DNA of 64,000 nucleotides from Saprospiraceae bacterium. GTDB taxonomy: Bacteria > Bacteroidota > Bacteroidia > Chitinophagales > Saprospiraceae. Shown here one piece after another: positions 49,415 to 58,904 of this stretch (position 1 is its first letter; the number at the start of each line of letters is the position of its first letter). The translations under genes were made by a program, and so were the position numbers. A model generated the notes under the pieces. The model saw only the letters and a program-made list of their open reading frames with translations, searched no databases and had not been told where the DNA came from. The stretch covers positions 82,678 through 146,677 of the forward strand of contig JADKAE010000014.1 of assembly GCA_016715405.1 (NCBI GenBank), written 5' to 3'.

Positions 49415-50671
49415 TTATGCAATACCGAAAGCAGCTTTCACCTTATCGACGTAATCCAGTTTTTCCCAGGTAAAAGTTTCTACCTGCATCTCTTTTTTAT
49501 TGCCGGCGCCATCCATCATGGTGATGGTTTTTATTTCAGACTGGCGGCCCATGTGGCCGTAGGCTGCTGTTTCCGCATAGATCGGAGCGCGCAGTTTCAG
49601 GCGTTGTTCGATGGCATATGGACGCATGTCGAAGATCTCTACTACTTTTTTGGCTATGTCGCCGTCGCTGAGCCCCACTTTAGCGGTGCCATAGGTATTC
49701 ACGTAGATGTTGGTGGGTTTGGCCACGCCGATGGCGTAAGACACCTGTACGAGTACTTCATTGCAAACGCCGGCTGCTACCAGGTTTTTAGCGATATGAC
49801 GGGTAGCATAAGCGCCCGATCGGTCTACTTTTGAAGGGTCTTTGCCGCTGAAAGCGCCGCCGCCGTGGGCGCCTTTGCCGCCGTATGTATCCACAATGAT
49901 CTTACGGCCGGTAAGTCCGGTATCTCCATGTGGGCCGCCAATGACAAATTTGCCGGTTGGGTTTACGTGATAGATGATCTGGTCGTTGAACAAATGCTGG
50001 ATATTGGGTGACAACTTGGACTTTAACCTGGGGATGACGATTTGGATCACATCCTGGCGGATTTTGGCCAGCATGGCTTCGTCCTGGTCGAATTCGTCGT
50101 GCTGGGTCGATACCACGATGGTGTCGATGCGCGAGGGAGTATGGTCGTCCTGGTATTCGATAGTGACCTGCGACTTGGCATCGGGGCGCAGATAGGTCAT
50201 CTGCCGGCCTTCGCGGCGAATGGCAGCCAGTTCTATGAGGATCTTATGCGCCAGGTCGACGGCCAGCGGCATGTAGTTGTCGGTTTCGTGGGTGGCATAG
50301 CCAAACATCATACCCTGGTCGCCGGCGCCCTGGTCTTCCGGGTTGGCGCGCTCTACCCCGCGGTTGATATCGGGCGATTGCTCGTGGATGGCCGAGAGGA
50401 TACCACAGGAATTGGCGTCAAACATATAGTCCGACTTGGTATAACCAATGCGGCGGATCACTTCGCGGGCAATTTGCTGTACATCGAGATACACATTCGA
50501 TTTGACTTCACCGGCAAGGATGACCTGGCCTGTGGTGACCAGCGTTTCGCAGGCAACTTTAGAATGGGGGTCGAAAGCCAGGAAATTATCAACCAGCGCA
50601 TCGGAGATCTGGTCGGCAATCTTATCGGGATGCCCTTCGGCAACTGATTCGGATGTGAAAAGATATGGCAT
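49415..50671 (-). CDS. metK: S-adenosylmethionine synthetase
   Basis: 418 residues from the ATG at 50669-50671, chosen because MPYLFTSESVAEGHPDKIADQ is the standard N-terminus; the frame is open to 50731. The enzyme makes S-adenosylmethionine from methionine and ATP in the cytoplasm. Further hallmarks are the GAGDQGMMFGYA motif, GRKIIVDTYGG and the GGGAFSGKD phosphate loop. No SAM riboswitch pattern was found in the 140 bases upstream; a -7 element stands there instead. Confidence 0.96.
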   Translation of the reverse strand: MPYLFTSESVAEGHPDKIADQISDALVDNFLAFDPHSKVACETLVTTGQVILAGEVKSNVYLDVQQIAREVIRRIGYTKSDYMFDANSCGILSAIHEQSPDINRGVERANPEDQGAGDQGMMFGYATHETDNYMPLAVDLAHKILIELAAIRREGRQMTYLRPDAKSQVTIEYQDDHTPSRIDTIVVSTQHDEFDQDEAMLAKIRQDVIQIVIPRLKSKLSPNIQHLFNDQIIYHVNPTGKFVIGGPHGDTGLTGRKIIVDTYGGKGAHGGGAFSGKDPSKVDRSGAYATRHIAKNLVAAGVCNEVLVQVSYAIGVAKPTNIYVNTYGTAKVGLSDGDIAKKVVEIFDMRPYAIEQRLKLRAPIYAETAAYGHMGRQSEIKTITMMDGAGNKKEMQVETFTWEKLDYVDKVKAAFGIA

Positions 50672-50709
50672 TGTATTGCTGTTGATAGTTTGAAAATGAA
50701 AAAGCGCTG

Positions 50710-50717
50710 CAAAAATA
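50710..50717 (-). promoter_or_regulatory. -7 promoter element (TATTTTTG) of metK
   Basis: A perfect TAnnTTTG on the minus strand, 38 bases before the metK ATG. A GTGGCA/TGCCAC inverted repeat (about 50725-50763) lies further upstream. Confidence 0.6.
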
Positions 50718-50875
50718 ATAAAGCGTGGCATTTTAAAGGCATAATACTTTGATAGCTTGCCACAGCAATTTTTTTATACAACCTGTGACCCCAAAGAAGC
50801 GCTCATTTGTTGTACAGATTGCAATCGCATTGCGCAAATTTTCCTACTTTGCCTGTCGTAACGTGTAAAAGTGCT

Positions 50876-53137
50876 ATGAAACTACGCAATAAAAGCCTTG
50901 CGCTTATACTTTTCTTTGGGTTTATCAGTGCCAGCCTCTACGGCCGGCATATTATTGGCGGGGTGATGACCTATGAGTGCCTTGGCGGCAACAATTACAG
51001 GTTTACCTTGAAAATTTACCGCGACTGCAATTGCACGATGTGCGCCGATTTCGATCCGCAAGCATTTATCGCCGTTTATCGCTGCGGACAAGGTACGCCC
51101 TGCAATAGCCTGAGCCAAAATGAATGGTTTACTCGCGTCAATGTGCCTTTAGGGGCTGTTGAAAATATCGAGGCGCCCGATTATCCCTGCCTTATTCCCC
51201 CCAACGTTTGCGTGGAAGAGGGCATTTATCAGTTTACGCTCAACCTGCCCCAATCGAACCAGAGTTACCATATCTCTTATCAGCGTTGCTGCCGCAATAT
51301 TACGATCAATAATATCCTGGATCCGGGCGACTCAGGCGCCACGTATACCATTGAAATAACACCCGCCGCCCAGCAGGTTTGCAATAGCAGCCCTGTTTTT
51401 GACGAATTTCCACCCACGGTCATCTGCGCAGGAGAACCCCTGAGCTTCGACCATTCCGCTACCGATGCGGAGGGTGACCAGCTGGTCTATGAGTTTTGCC
51501 CGCCCCTTCTCGGCGGGGGCCCCGCGCTCGACCCCGTCAATTACCCCCAATGCTGGGGCGCTAACCCCAACCCCGCTTGCCCGCCGCCCTATAATACCGT
51601 CGATTTTGTGGCGCCGGCTTATACACCCAGCCAGCCTATGGGCGGCAGCCCGGTGGTTTCCATCAATCCTACTACCGGACTGATTACCGGCACACCCATT
51701 GTGCAAGGGCAATACGTGGTGGGCGTCTGCGTGTCGGAATATCGCAACGGCATTCTGCTAAGCAAGGTTTTTCGCGACTTTCAGTTCAACGTAGCCCGCT
51801 GCGACCCTACGGTGGTAGCCGAAGTTGAATCCGATGAAGTGGTTAATAACCAGCAGTTTGTTATCAATTCGTGCGGGAATAACACCATCTCTTTTGTAAA
51901 TGAAAGTTTCCAGCGCATCTATATCGATCAATTTGAGTGGCGCTTTCATATAGGCAACGACACCCTGTCATTGACCGGCAATAATAACTGGAACCCTACG
52001 GTGACTTTCCCCGGCGTGGGGCAATATACCGGCGACCTCATTCTCAACCCAGGCACCGACTGCGGCGATACGGCGCAGATTTCTGTAAATATTTTCCCGG
52101 CCATAGAAGCCGATTTTTCTTACGCCTATGATACTTGCGTAGCCGGCCCTGTGACGTTTACCGACTTGTCAACTACGGGTAGTTGCTGCCTGACTTCCTG
52201 GAATTGGAATTTCGGCGATGGAGGCAATAGCGCCCTGCAAAATCCTTTTCATATTTACCAGCAACCCGGAGAAATACCGGTAACCCTCGAAGTCACCGAT
52301 ACCAATCAATGCGTGGATCAAATCACCCGGGTCATCACTTATTATCCCGTGCCGGCGCTCATCGTAATATCACCCAGCGAATTCCAGGGCTGTGTGCCCG
52401 CGAGAATCAGGTTTAATAATTTATCGTTCCCCATCGATTCAACCTACGATATCTCCTGGCAGTTTGGCGACGGAGGCTCCTCGGGCGAGATCAGCCCGGT
52501 ATATGTCTACGAATCGCCAGGTACCTACACCGTCAGCCTGGAGATTATTTCGCCTATAGGCTGCCAGACGGATACCGTATTCAACGACCTCATCACGGTA
52601 AGGCCCTCGCCGGAAGCCGGGTTTACGTTCATTCCCGACAACCCCAGCAGCATTGAGCCGACGGTGACTTTTACCGACGCGTCGCAGGATGCCGTAAAAT
52701 GGGAGTGGAATTTTGGCGATAACCGCACCTCTAACCTGCCCAGTCCCATTCATACCTATCGCGATACCGGGTTGTATACCGTTGTGCAAATCGTAACGCA
52801 TCCCAGCGGCTGTAAGGATACGCTGATCCAATATATCGACATCAAACCCGAAGTGCGATATTTTCTGCCCAATGCCTTTACGCCCAACGGAGATTCGGTG
52901 AATGACGGATTTAAGGGCGAAGGTATCATGGATGGCGCTACCAACTTCCGCATGAGTATCTGGAACCGATGGGGCGAATTGGTCTTCGAAACAACAAACC
53001 CCGATCAGTCCTGGAACGGTCGCAAGGGCAACAACGGCCCCGAGGCGCCCGCGGGCGTCTATCTGGTGCTGGTCTCCTACGACGAACCCCGTGGAAGCCG
53101 CATCGAAATCAAGGGCTACGCCACCCTCATTAAGTAG
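50876..53137 (+). CDS. Secreted PKD-domain protein with gliding-type (CHU_C/T9SS type B) C-terminus
   Basis: 753 residues from the ATG at 50876, with a signal peptide (LALILFFGFISASLYG). The N-terminal 380 residues are Cys-rich beta domains (RHIIGGVMTYECLGG, YQRCCRN) seen in many Bacteroidota surface proteins. Three PKD domains follow, each with the NFGDG or QFGDG core (about 460, 550, 635). The C-terminus is the type B sorting domain: FLPNAFTPNGDSVND, then WNRWGELVFE and PAGVYLVLVSYDEP. It is exported by the type IX secretion system and anchored at or released from the surface. No catalytic motif was found; adhesion is the likely role. Confidence 0.88.
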   Translation: MKLRNKSLALILFFGFISASLYGRHIIGGVMTYECLGGNNYRFTLKIYRDCNCTMCADFDPQAFIAVYRCGQGTPCNSLSQNEWFTRVNVPLGAVENIEAPDYPCLIPPNVCVEEGIYQFTLNLPQSNQSYHISYQRCCRNITINNILDPGDSGATYTIEITPAAQQVCNSSPVFDEFPPTVICAGEPLSFDHSATDAEGDQLVYEFCPPLLGGGPALDPVNYPQCWGANPNPACPPPYNTVDFVAPAYTPSQPMGGSPVVSINPTTGLITGTPIVQGQYVVGVCVSEYRNGILLSKVFRDFQFNVARCDPTVVAEVESDEVVNNQQFVINSCGNNTISFVNESFQRIYIDQFEWRFHIGNDTLSLTGNNNWNPTVTFPGVGQYTGDLILNPGTDCGDTAQISVNIFPAIEADFSYAYDTCVAGPVTFTDLSTTGSCCLTSWNWNFGDGGNSALQNPFHIYQQPGEIPVTLEVTDTNQCVDQITRVITYYPVPALIVISPSEFQGCVPARIRFNNLSFPIDSTYDISWQFGDGGSSGEISPVYVYESPGTYTVSLEIISPIGCQTDTVFNDLITVRPSPEAGFTFIPDNPSSIEPTVTFTDASQDAVKWEWNFGDNRTSNLPSPIHTYRDTGLYTVVQIVTHPSGCKDTLIQYIDIKPEVRYFLPNAFTPNGDSVNDGFKGEGIMDGATNFRMSIWNRWGELVFETTNPDQSWNGRKGNNGPEAPAGVYLVLVSYDEPRGSRIEIKGYATLIK

Positions 53138-53155
53138 ATAACAATACCAAGCCAC

Positions 53156-53557
53156 ATGACCCAAGTTACCGCGGTGATCGGCCGCGACCGCTATAAAACA
53201 GAGCTCACTGCCGGCAGCCACTTTATTATTGCTGATGAACCCCTCGACGACGGAGGCGCCGATCTCGGCCCCGCACCCTATCAACTACTGCTATCGGCGC
53301 TGGGCGCTTGCACGGTGATGACGCTGCGCTCATATGCCGATATCAAAGAATTACCCGTCGATCGCATCACCGCCGAATTGACTATGCAGGTCAAAGACGT
53401 CGACGGGAAAAGACATTCTTACATACAACGCCATATTACCATTGATGGAGAGCTGGAAGAAAAAGTACGGCACCGCATGATCAAAATAGCGGAGATGTGC
53501 CCGGTGCACCGGGTGCTCAGCGGAGACATTCAAATTCACACCCGTTTGAACAATTAG
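53156..53557 (+). CDS. OsmC/Ohr-family protein
   Basis: 133 residues. The two reactive Cys of OsmC-type thiol peroxidases are present: one in LGACTVMTLRSYAD near residue 52 and one in AEMCPVHRVLSGD near 115. GPAPYQLLLSALGAC is the helix that carries the first. The family reduces organic hydroperoxides in the cytoplasm, though the DGxxLGP-type branch is less well studied. It starts 18 bases after the PKD-protein stop. Confidence 0.88.
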   Translation: MTQVTAVIGRDRYKTELTAGSHFIIADEPLDDGGADLGPAPYQLLLSALGACTVMTLRSYADIKELPVDRITAELTMQVKDVDGKRHSYIQRHITIDGELEEKVRHRMIKIAEMCPVHRVLSGDIQIHTRLNN

Positions 53558-53609
53558 TCCAATTGGCGGGTTTTGTGTGAAAATCATTCATTTCCAAAAT
53601 ATCGCTACC

Positions 53610-54143
53610 ATGCTAAAAAAATCACTGTTCGTATTACTGATCCTCAGCACGGCTATGGGAAGCCTGTTTGCACAACAAGATAAGTCGAAGCGCCCGAGCC
53701 CGCCCGCTATTATGGAAACTGCTATTGGCGACCTCAAAGTAGTCATCGAATACAATAGCCCTGCCGTAAAAGGCCGTACTATTTGGGGCGAGTTGGTGCC
53801 CTACGGCAAAGTATGGCGCACCGGCGCTAACGAGGCCACTACTTTTTCAATCAGCCACGATGCAATGGTACAAGGCCACCACCTGGCTGCCGGCAAATAC
53901 GCCCTGCTCACAATACCAGGTGAAGAAGAATGGGTAATCATCTTTAATAAGGTAGCCGACCAATGGGGCGCCTACAACTACAACGAAAAAGAAGACGCCC
54001 TGCGCGTAGCTGCCAAAGCCGGTTCTGCCCCCGAATTCAACGAACGCCTGACTTTCGACGCCGTCGTGCGCGATACCGTCGGTTTTGTCAATATCAAATG
54101 GGAAAACCTGGCCGTGGGATTTTCGATAAAAAAAGCTGAATAG
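53610..54143 (+). CDS. DUF2911 exported protein
   Basis: 177 residues from the ATG at 53610, with signal peptide LFVLLILSTAMGSLFAQ. The DUF2911 core is plain: VVIEYNSPAVKGRTIWGELVPYGKVWRTGANEAT (landmarks YNSPAVKGR, VWRTGANEAT), then LAAGKYALLTIPG and WGAYNYNEKEDALRV. The domain is widespread in Bacteroidota and uncharacterised. It follows the OsmC gene closely (52 bases), and a long hairpin follows it. Confidence 0.88.
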   Translation: MLKKSLFVLLILSTAMGSLFAQQDKSKRPSPPAIMETAIGDLKVVIEYNSPAVKGRTIWGELVPYGKVWRTGANEATTFSISHDAMVQGHHLAAGKYALLTIPGEEEWVIIFNKVADQWGAYNYNEKEDALRVAAKAGSAPEFNERLTFDAVVRDTVGFVNIKWENLAVGFSIKKAE

Positions 54144-54149
54144 TGTGGT

Positions 54150-54250
54150 TTAATTAACCGCAGAGTTAAATGAGTAATAAGGAGTTACGCAGAGTCTGCA
54201 TCACGCTCTGCGTAACTCTGCGGTAAACTCCTTTAACTCTGCGGTAAAAA
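54150..54250. repeat. Hairpin of CGCAGAGT words
   Basis: TTAACCGCAGAGTTAAA, GGAGTTACGCAGAG on the left are matched by CTCTGCGTAACTC, TTTAACTCTGCGGTAA on the right around a loop near 54200. It lies between two co-oriented plus-strand genes, just after the DUF2911 stop and 6 bases before the next start. Confidence 0.85.
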
Positions 54251-54255
54251 ATTCA

Positions 54256-54835
54256 ATGATGAATCCTAAAAACATAACAACGTTCGTCATTATTTTCCTA
54301 TCATTAAATGTTATACAAGCCCAAACCAAATTCGAAAAAGAATACCGCCTGAAAAATACTTCCGTCCCGGAAAAAGCCCAGGCATTTATAGATTCGCTTC
54401 CCTTTCATGAAAAAATAAAATGGTATTTTGAAGAAAATAATGTGGGCAATTCGATTGAAGCCAAATTTAAAGTCCACAAAACGAAATATAGTATTGAGTT
54501 TGATGTAGAGGGGGAATTACAGGATGTCGAAATAGAAGTAAAATGGAATGACGTATCTAAGTCAGTACAGGATCAGATAACTGCTTTTCTCGATGCCAAT
54601 TATGGTTTTTTTAAAATTGAAAAAGATTCAAGTGCAACATTCAGGCGCTTCTGATTCCGTATTACATTTTTTAAACGACAAAAAAACACAAAATATCACC
54701 ACCCGCTATGAATTAATTGTAAAAACCAGGCTAATAAGAAAGGTGAGATTGTTTGAAATCGTATTTGACGAAAAAGGTCAACATCTGAGCACCGCAGAAA
54801 TTCAATTTAAAAATATAGACAATCTTGAATACTAA
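54256..54835 (+). CDS. Exported PepSY-like small protein (one frameshift)
   Basis: About 192 residues after removing one base from the A run at 54620-54624. The signal peptide is ITTFVIIFLSLNVIQAQ. Two similar beta-alpha units (KYSIEFDVEGELQDVEIEV and KVRLFEIVFDEKGQHLSTAEIQF, landmarks only) suggest a duplicated PepSY-like fold. Such proteins are periplasmic and of unknown role in this phylum. The next gene starts with a TTG inside the last codons of this one, so the two are translationally linked. Confidence 0.6.
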
Positions 54836-55514
54836 AGTTTTATTAATCCTCTTCTTTTTTTGCGCAAGCTTTATACAAAACTCAGATGCGCAAAGCGATT
54901 ACAGGGTAGGTTTATTACCTGCTATCAATGTGAATAAATCGTTAGGCCGTGGCTGGGCTGTCAACTTCAAATACGAACTGCGGCAGTTTGCGCTGCAAGG
55001 CAATTACTCTTCATCACCGGAATCGGCATTTGAATACGACCTGTCCGATTTTATTTTTATAGCTTCAAAAAAAGTGGGATTGAATAATTCTCTCGCCGGC
55101 GGTTATTTGTTTCGCCTGCGGGGCACTACGGTTATTCACAGAACAATTCAACAATTCACCATAGTCAGCAATTACAACGCTTTCCGCTTAGCTCATCGCA
55201 TTTCGACCGACCAAACTTTTGAACCCCGGGAACCGACAACATTCAGGCTGCGTTACCGCCTTACCGCCGAATTACCCCTCAACGGCGAGTCGGTTGACCC
55301 CGGTGAATGGTACGCCAAGATCAGCAACGAGTACCTGAACTCCCTGCAGGATAAATCTTACGACCTCGAAATTCGACTTATCCCCCTGCTCGGCTACCAA
55401 TTTACTGATAATAATAAATTGGAATTCGGCCCCGATTATCGCATTAGTTCGTTTCTTGAAAGCTCGCCGCGCAGTGTGTACTGGCTGAGCGTGAATTGGT
55501 TTGTGAAGTTGTAG
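54825..55514 (+). CDS. DUF2490 outer-membrane protein, TTG start
   Basis: 229 residues. The TTG at 54825 gives a signal peptide (KVLLILFFFCASFIQNSDAQ), and no in-frame ATG lies near. DUF2490 features include KSLGRGWAVNFKYELR, NNSLAGGYLFR, RLAHRISTDQTF, FRLRYRLTAELPL and a C-terminal WLSVNWFVKL. These fit a small outer-membrane barrel. The start overlaps the preceding PepSY-like gene by 11 bases. Its stop touches a hairpin shared with the convergent M20 gene. Confidence 0.8.
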   Translation: MNTKVLLILFFFCASFIQNSDAQSDYRVGLLPAINVNKSLGRGWAVNFKYELRQFALQGNYSSSPESAFEYDLSDFIFIASKKVGLNNSLAGGYLFRLRGTTVIHRTIQQFTIVSNYNAFRLAHRISTDQTFEPREPTTFRLRYRLTAELPLNGESVDPGEWYAKISNEYLNSLQDKSYDLEIRLIPLLGYQFTDNNKLEFGPDYRISSFLESSPRSVYWLSVNWFVKL

Positions 55515-55578
55515 GGGGTGACAAGGCTTTGAATGCAAGTCACCCTGTCACCCTGTCACGCTGTCACCTTGTCACCTC
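55512..55578. repeat. GTCACCCT array and hairpin between convergent genes
   Basis: A left arm GGGGGTGACAAGG (55515-55527) faces tandem 8-mers GTCACCCT, GTCACCCT, GTCACGCT, GTCACCTT (55539-55576). The last residues and the stop codon of the minus-strand M20 gene (GEVTR, stop at 55564-55566) are encoded by the array itself. Confidence 0.85.
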
Positions 55579-56943
55579 ACCTCCAAACAACCCAATCAAC
55601 CCACCGCCGATGGCTATCACGCCCGTTTCCAGCGCTTTTTCGTATGTAGGCGCAAAATGCCCGGTATGCACCAGTGGCACCTTGGCCCCCGGCTTTAGCT
55701 TGAAGTCGGCGTCATAGGCATCGGGATCCTGCACGCCCAGGCGAATCATGAGTATCGGGATATTGCGGCGGCTCCCGTCGGGGAATAATATCTGGTAAGC
55801 CAGCATGGGTGCGTCTTCGCTCGACATAATGGGCGTGATTGCGCGCACCTGTTCAGGGCGTTCGACAAGCGAAGTCATGAGCCGGCGCATCGATTGTTCC
55901 ATAGAGGCGTCGGAGATCAGCGGCTGGCACTCCACAATTTTCTCCAGTTTGAAGCTGTCTTCGGGTATTTCATGGATAATAGCCAGGCCTTTGATGTAAT
56001 TGGCAATTTTTCTTTCAATTTCGCGCAAGTGGGGCATCTGATACGTGCGGGCACTGAGCTTCAACACGATCTTTATGGGATTGACGTTGATTACCGAGGA
56101 CGTTTCCCGGCCGGATATATTTACCAATACCTCGTCAAATGGAGAGAATTTGGTTGGTAGTTTGTAGAAAAGATCTTCAAATGCATTGGCTACTTCGTTG
56201 ATGCTTGCCATACGGCCTGCATGTCCGCCTTCAGAGGTGATGGTCAGATTCCAAAACGCTGCGCCGGCCATGGTCTCGCCTGCGCGCAAGCCCACTGCGC
56301 CCGCCGGCAGTTGGTCGTAGACGTGGGTAAACAGTATTTTGTCGGGTATGAATCCCAGCTTGTCGTACAGTCCTTCCGCTATCATTTTTTCGGCGCCGCC
56401 GTGGCCTTCTTCACCGGGTTGGAATAGGAAAGCGCAAGTGCCTTTCCAGTGCTTCCGCAGGCGATGCAGCAAAACGGCATTGGCCGTGCACAGACTGCTG
56501 TGTAATTGGTGGCCGCATCCGTGGTGCCTTCCGTCGATGGTACTGTGGAAGGGTAGGCCGGTCAGGTCCTGCAGGATGAGGGCGTCCATATCGCCGCGGT
56601 ACATGATTCTGGGGCCGTCGCCGTTGTACAATACGATGGCGAAGCCCGACTGGGCAAAGGGGCCGAACAGCCTGTAATCGCGGCCTTCCTGCATGCCTAA
56701 ATCGTTAAACGTCGCTTTGATCCGCTCAGCCGTTTTATGGCATTCCAGCCCGAGTTCGGGGTGAGCGTTGATTTCCCGGTACAACTCGAAAATTCGTCCG
56801 GAAATTTGCTGGAATTCCTCCAGTAGGACTTGTCTGCTTAGCATATTTTGGTTTGTTTTAGTGGGTGAAACAGGTTGTGAATTCGCTTGGAAGCATAGCA
56901 GTGTCATTAAGGCGATGAGTATCGCCTGCAGTTGTTTTTTCAT
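55564..56943 (-). CDS. Exported M20-family amidohydrolase
   Basis: 459 residues with a signal peptide ending CFQANSQ, so it works in the periplasm or outside. M20D motifs are in order: HPELGL near 62, RGDMDAL near 115, the zinc ligands GCGHQLHSS near 141, PGEEGHGGA near 175 and SEGGHAG in the lid domain near 237. Family enzymes hydrolyse N-acyl amino acids or related amides. The usual HACGHD has Gln for Asp (GCGHQ), a change that may affect the bridging metal ligand. It lies 18 bases downstream of the membrane-protein operon at 56962-59782 and may belong to it. Confidence 0.85.
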   Translation of the reverse strand: MKKQLQAILIALMTLLCFQANSQPVSPTKTNQNMLSRQVLLEEFQQISGRIFELYREINAHPELGLECHKTAERIKATFNDLGMQEGRDYRLFGPFAQSGFAIVLYNGDGPRIMYRGDMDALILQDLTGLPFHSTIDGRHHGCGHQLHSSLCTANAVLLHRLRKHWKGTCAFLFQPGEEGHGGAEKMIAEGLYDKLGFIPDKILFTHVYDQLPAGAVGLRAGETMAGAAFWNLTITSEGGHAGRMASINEVANAFEDLFYKLPTKFSPFDEVLVNISGRETSSVINVNPIKIVLKLSARTYQMPHLREIERKIANYIKGLAIIHEIPEDSFKLEKIVECQPLISDASMEQSMRRLMTSLVERPEQVRAITPIMSSEDAPMLAYQILFPDGSRRNIPILMIRLGVQDPDAYDADFKLKPGAKVPLVHTGHFAPTYEKALETGVIAIGGGLIGLFGGEVTR

Positions 56944-56961
56944 AGTAATGGATTTTGTGAA

Positions 56962-57528
56962 CTAATTAATCATTTCCCCGACGGGGACGTAATCGGTTGT
57001 GATGCGAATGAATTGATTGCTCAATGAAATAGCATTCCCTTTTAGTTTTCCGCTTATCTGGCAGTGAACGATGGTTTCGTCTGGTTTTGGGGATTGCTCA
57101 TCCCATTCAGTGTAATTCAGCACGGTTCCATCTTTTAAATAAATGGTTTTCCCCTTTACTTTTGCATCGATTTTTTCTCCCTTGAATTCAAGCACTACCT
57201 TATGCCTGGTTGAGCCGGTAATGCGCAATGAATCGGTTTTGTTTTCCGAATAATAGACACCTCTGACATCGTGGGAAGCCAGTTGCAAACGGCTAATGAT
57301 CGCCGGTCCGAAGAACAGGAAAATGATGAAGTATAATGAAAACAGGCATCCGGCTCCCCCTGCATTTTCTTTCTCAAATCCCATGCCGATGATAAAAAGC
57401 AAGATAAACCCTATTCCGCCCAATGTCGCTATGATAGGAAATCCTGTGAATTTATCCACTAGCCATCCCACTAACAGCGGCGAGCCTAATAATACTACAA
57501 CGGCAATTATTCGCAACAATGTTTTCAT
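56962..57528 (-). CDS. Membrane protein with C-terminal soluble domain, hypothetical
   Basis: 188 residues. Three hydrophobic segments occupy the first 80 residues (LLRIIAVVVLLGSPLLVG, IIATLGGIGFILLFIIG, LFSLYFIIFLFF). The last 105 residues are a periplasmic or cytoplasmic beta domain (HKVVLEFKGEKIDAKVKGKTIYLKDG). No family is recognised. It is the last of four co-oriented membrane-protein genes with short gaps (18 and 35 bases, and one 4-base overlap). Confidence 0.62.
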   Translation of the reverse strand: MKTLLRIIAVVVLLGSPLLVGWLVDKFTGFPIIATLGGIGFILLFIIGMGFEKENAGGAGCLFSLYFIIFLFFGPAIISRLQLASHDVRGVYYSENKTDSLRITGSTRHKVVLEFKGEKIDAKVKGKTIYLKDGTVLNYTEWDEQSPKPDETIVHCQISGKLKGNAISLSNQFIRITTDYVPVGEMIN

Positions 57529-57546
57529 TTTTACAATTCGTTTTTA

Positions 57547-58134
57547 CTAAATATTTAAAATTGAGTCCTTCGCAATAAAAAAAATACAAAATGCGAGTAA
57601 TGACCCTACGCTGCCAAATTGGAATATTTCATCATCATCGCGCTCATAATTGTCGATATCTATTATTTTAAAAACATGAGAAAGATGTTGAATAATAGCA
57701 ATCGGTAAAAAAATTAACATCACAGCATTAAATCCGACAAATCTGATTATATTCCAATAATACCAGGACTTAAATTCGAACGGTAGTTGGGAGAATAGAC
57801 CGTTTGTTGTTACGCCATTAATGAATGAGACCGCATTTGGAAAGAATAGAAGACCAAACAGAAGCATTACAAAAATGGTGAAGGTTGTTTGCTGTTTTTT
57901 GGATCCGCTTAATATTCCAGTATATGTTTTTTCGGTTACTAAAAATACGCCAATGACAGCAATTACTGTTACTATTGTAATCCCGAGGTCGTCTTTTCCT
58001 TGATAGCAAAGGCTGCCTATCCACCCAATTGTACATAATAAAATTGGGATACCAAGTTCTTCAATAGGAATACCCCAAAAGGTACGTTCCTTTGTAGGTT
58101 CTGTTGGTTTTTTGTCCTCAGATTGATGATTCAT
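57547..58134 (-). CDS. Multi-pass membrane protein, hypothetical
   Basis: 195 residues from the ATG at 58132-58134; a longer frame overlaps the gene upstream and is not used. About five transmembrane segments are visible after a charged N-terminus (EDKKPTEPTKERTFWG). A short acidic loop (DIDNYERDDDEIFQFG) precedes the last helix. Function unknown. Confidence 0.62.
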   Translation of the reverse strand: MNHQSEDKKPTEPTKERTFWGIPIEELGIPILLCTIGWIGSLCYQGKDDLGITIVTVIAVIGVFLVTEKTYTGILSGSKKQQTTFTIFVMLLFGLLFFPNAVSFINGVTTNGLFSQLPFEFKSWYYWNIIRFVGFNAVMLIFLPIAIIQHLSHVFKIIDIDNYERDDDEIFQFGSVGSLLAFCIFFIAKDSILNI

Positions 58135-58169
58135 TTTTTTGCGTTTTTGAATGAAAAATAACGTTAATC

Positions 58170-58904
58170 TCACCCAAGAATCTGGCCAATGTCGTAGCTT
58201 TCTTCCGTAGGTACGTTGTATGTATCGGGGTGAACTGTGTGGACAAATTCTTCGTATATGCCTTCTTCGAGCTGGATATAGGCTTTTTGACAAAATGCCA
58301 AAACCTGAAAGGTCATTTGCTGGCCACAACGATCATTGTAGGATTCCGGAAGGGCGATATAGTAACTGCCAACCAGCAAATAGGGATTATGCATACCTTC
58401 CACCACTTCGCCGGTCATCGGCAGTTGGATGTAAGAAACCGTGGTGTCGTCATCCGGTATTATTTTCCTGGTCAGGAAATAGCATGCCTGATAGATCAGA
58501 TACCCTCCTATGGGGGAAAATAAAAAAGTTATTAAAAATACATCATCGGCCAGGATTCCGAAGTGCTTCATGATCAATGGAAAACATAAAATTGAGGACA
58601 CGAGCAAAAAAAGTATCGTTGTTAATCTCGGTGAATCAAAACTGTTTATTCTTCTGAAATGGCTGGCAGAGTATAGAAAAACACAAAGCAAAATTCCAAG
58701 ACCCAGACTCTGAAACAGAATATTGATCGCTATCGTAGCCAATATGTTTCCAGGATCGGATTGGTAGTTTTTCAAAAGCAAAGAAAAGAGATAAAACAAC
58801 CCGACAAGCAGTAAATGGATTAAAACCAGGCGTCCGTAATGTGGTGCATAGCAGGTCGGCCTAACTGCATGCAGCGATGTGGGAAGGGTTGAAATGTGAT
58901 TCAT
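58170..58904 (-). CDS. Membrane protein with C-terminal soluble domain, hypothetical
   Basis: 244 residues with four hydrophobic segments in the first 140 (LVLIHLLLVGLFYLFSLLL, ILFQSLGLGILLCVFLY, TTILFLLVSSILCFPLI, VFLITFLFSPIGGYLIYQ). The C-terminal 100 residues are soluble and hold VEGMHNPYLLVGSYYIALPES and a run of acidic residues. The start overlaps the stop of the upstream gene (ATGA, 58901-58904), so translation is coupled. Function unknown. Confidence 0.62.
   Translation of the reverse strand: MNHISTLPTSLHAVRPTCYAPHYGRLVLIHLLLVGLFYLFSLLLKNYQSDPGNILATIAINILFQSLGLGILLCVFLYSASHFRRINSFDSPRLTTILFLLVSSILCFPLIMKHFGILADDVFLITFLFSPIGGYLIYQACYFLTRKIIPDDDTTVSYIQLPMTGEVVEGMHNPYLLVGSYYIALPESYNDRCGQQMTFQVLAFCQKAYIQLEEGIYEEFVHTVHPDTYNVPTEESYDIGQILG

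Noticed and set aside
50672..50875. SAM riboswitch before metK
   Set aside because: No SAM aptamer core was recognised; only a promoter element and an unrelated inverted repeat were seen.
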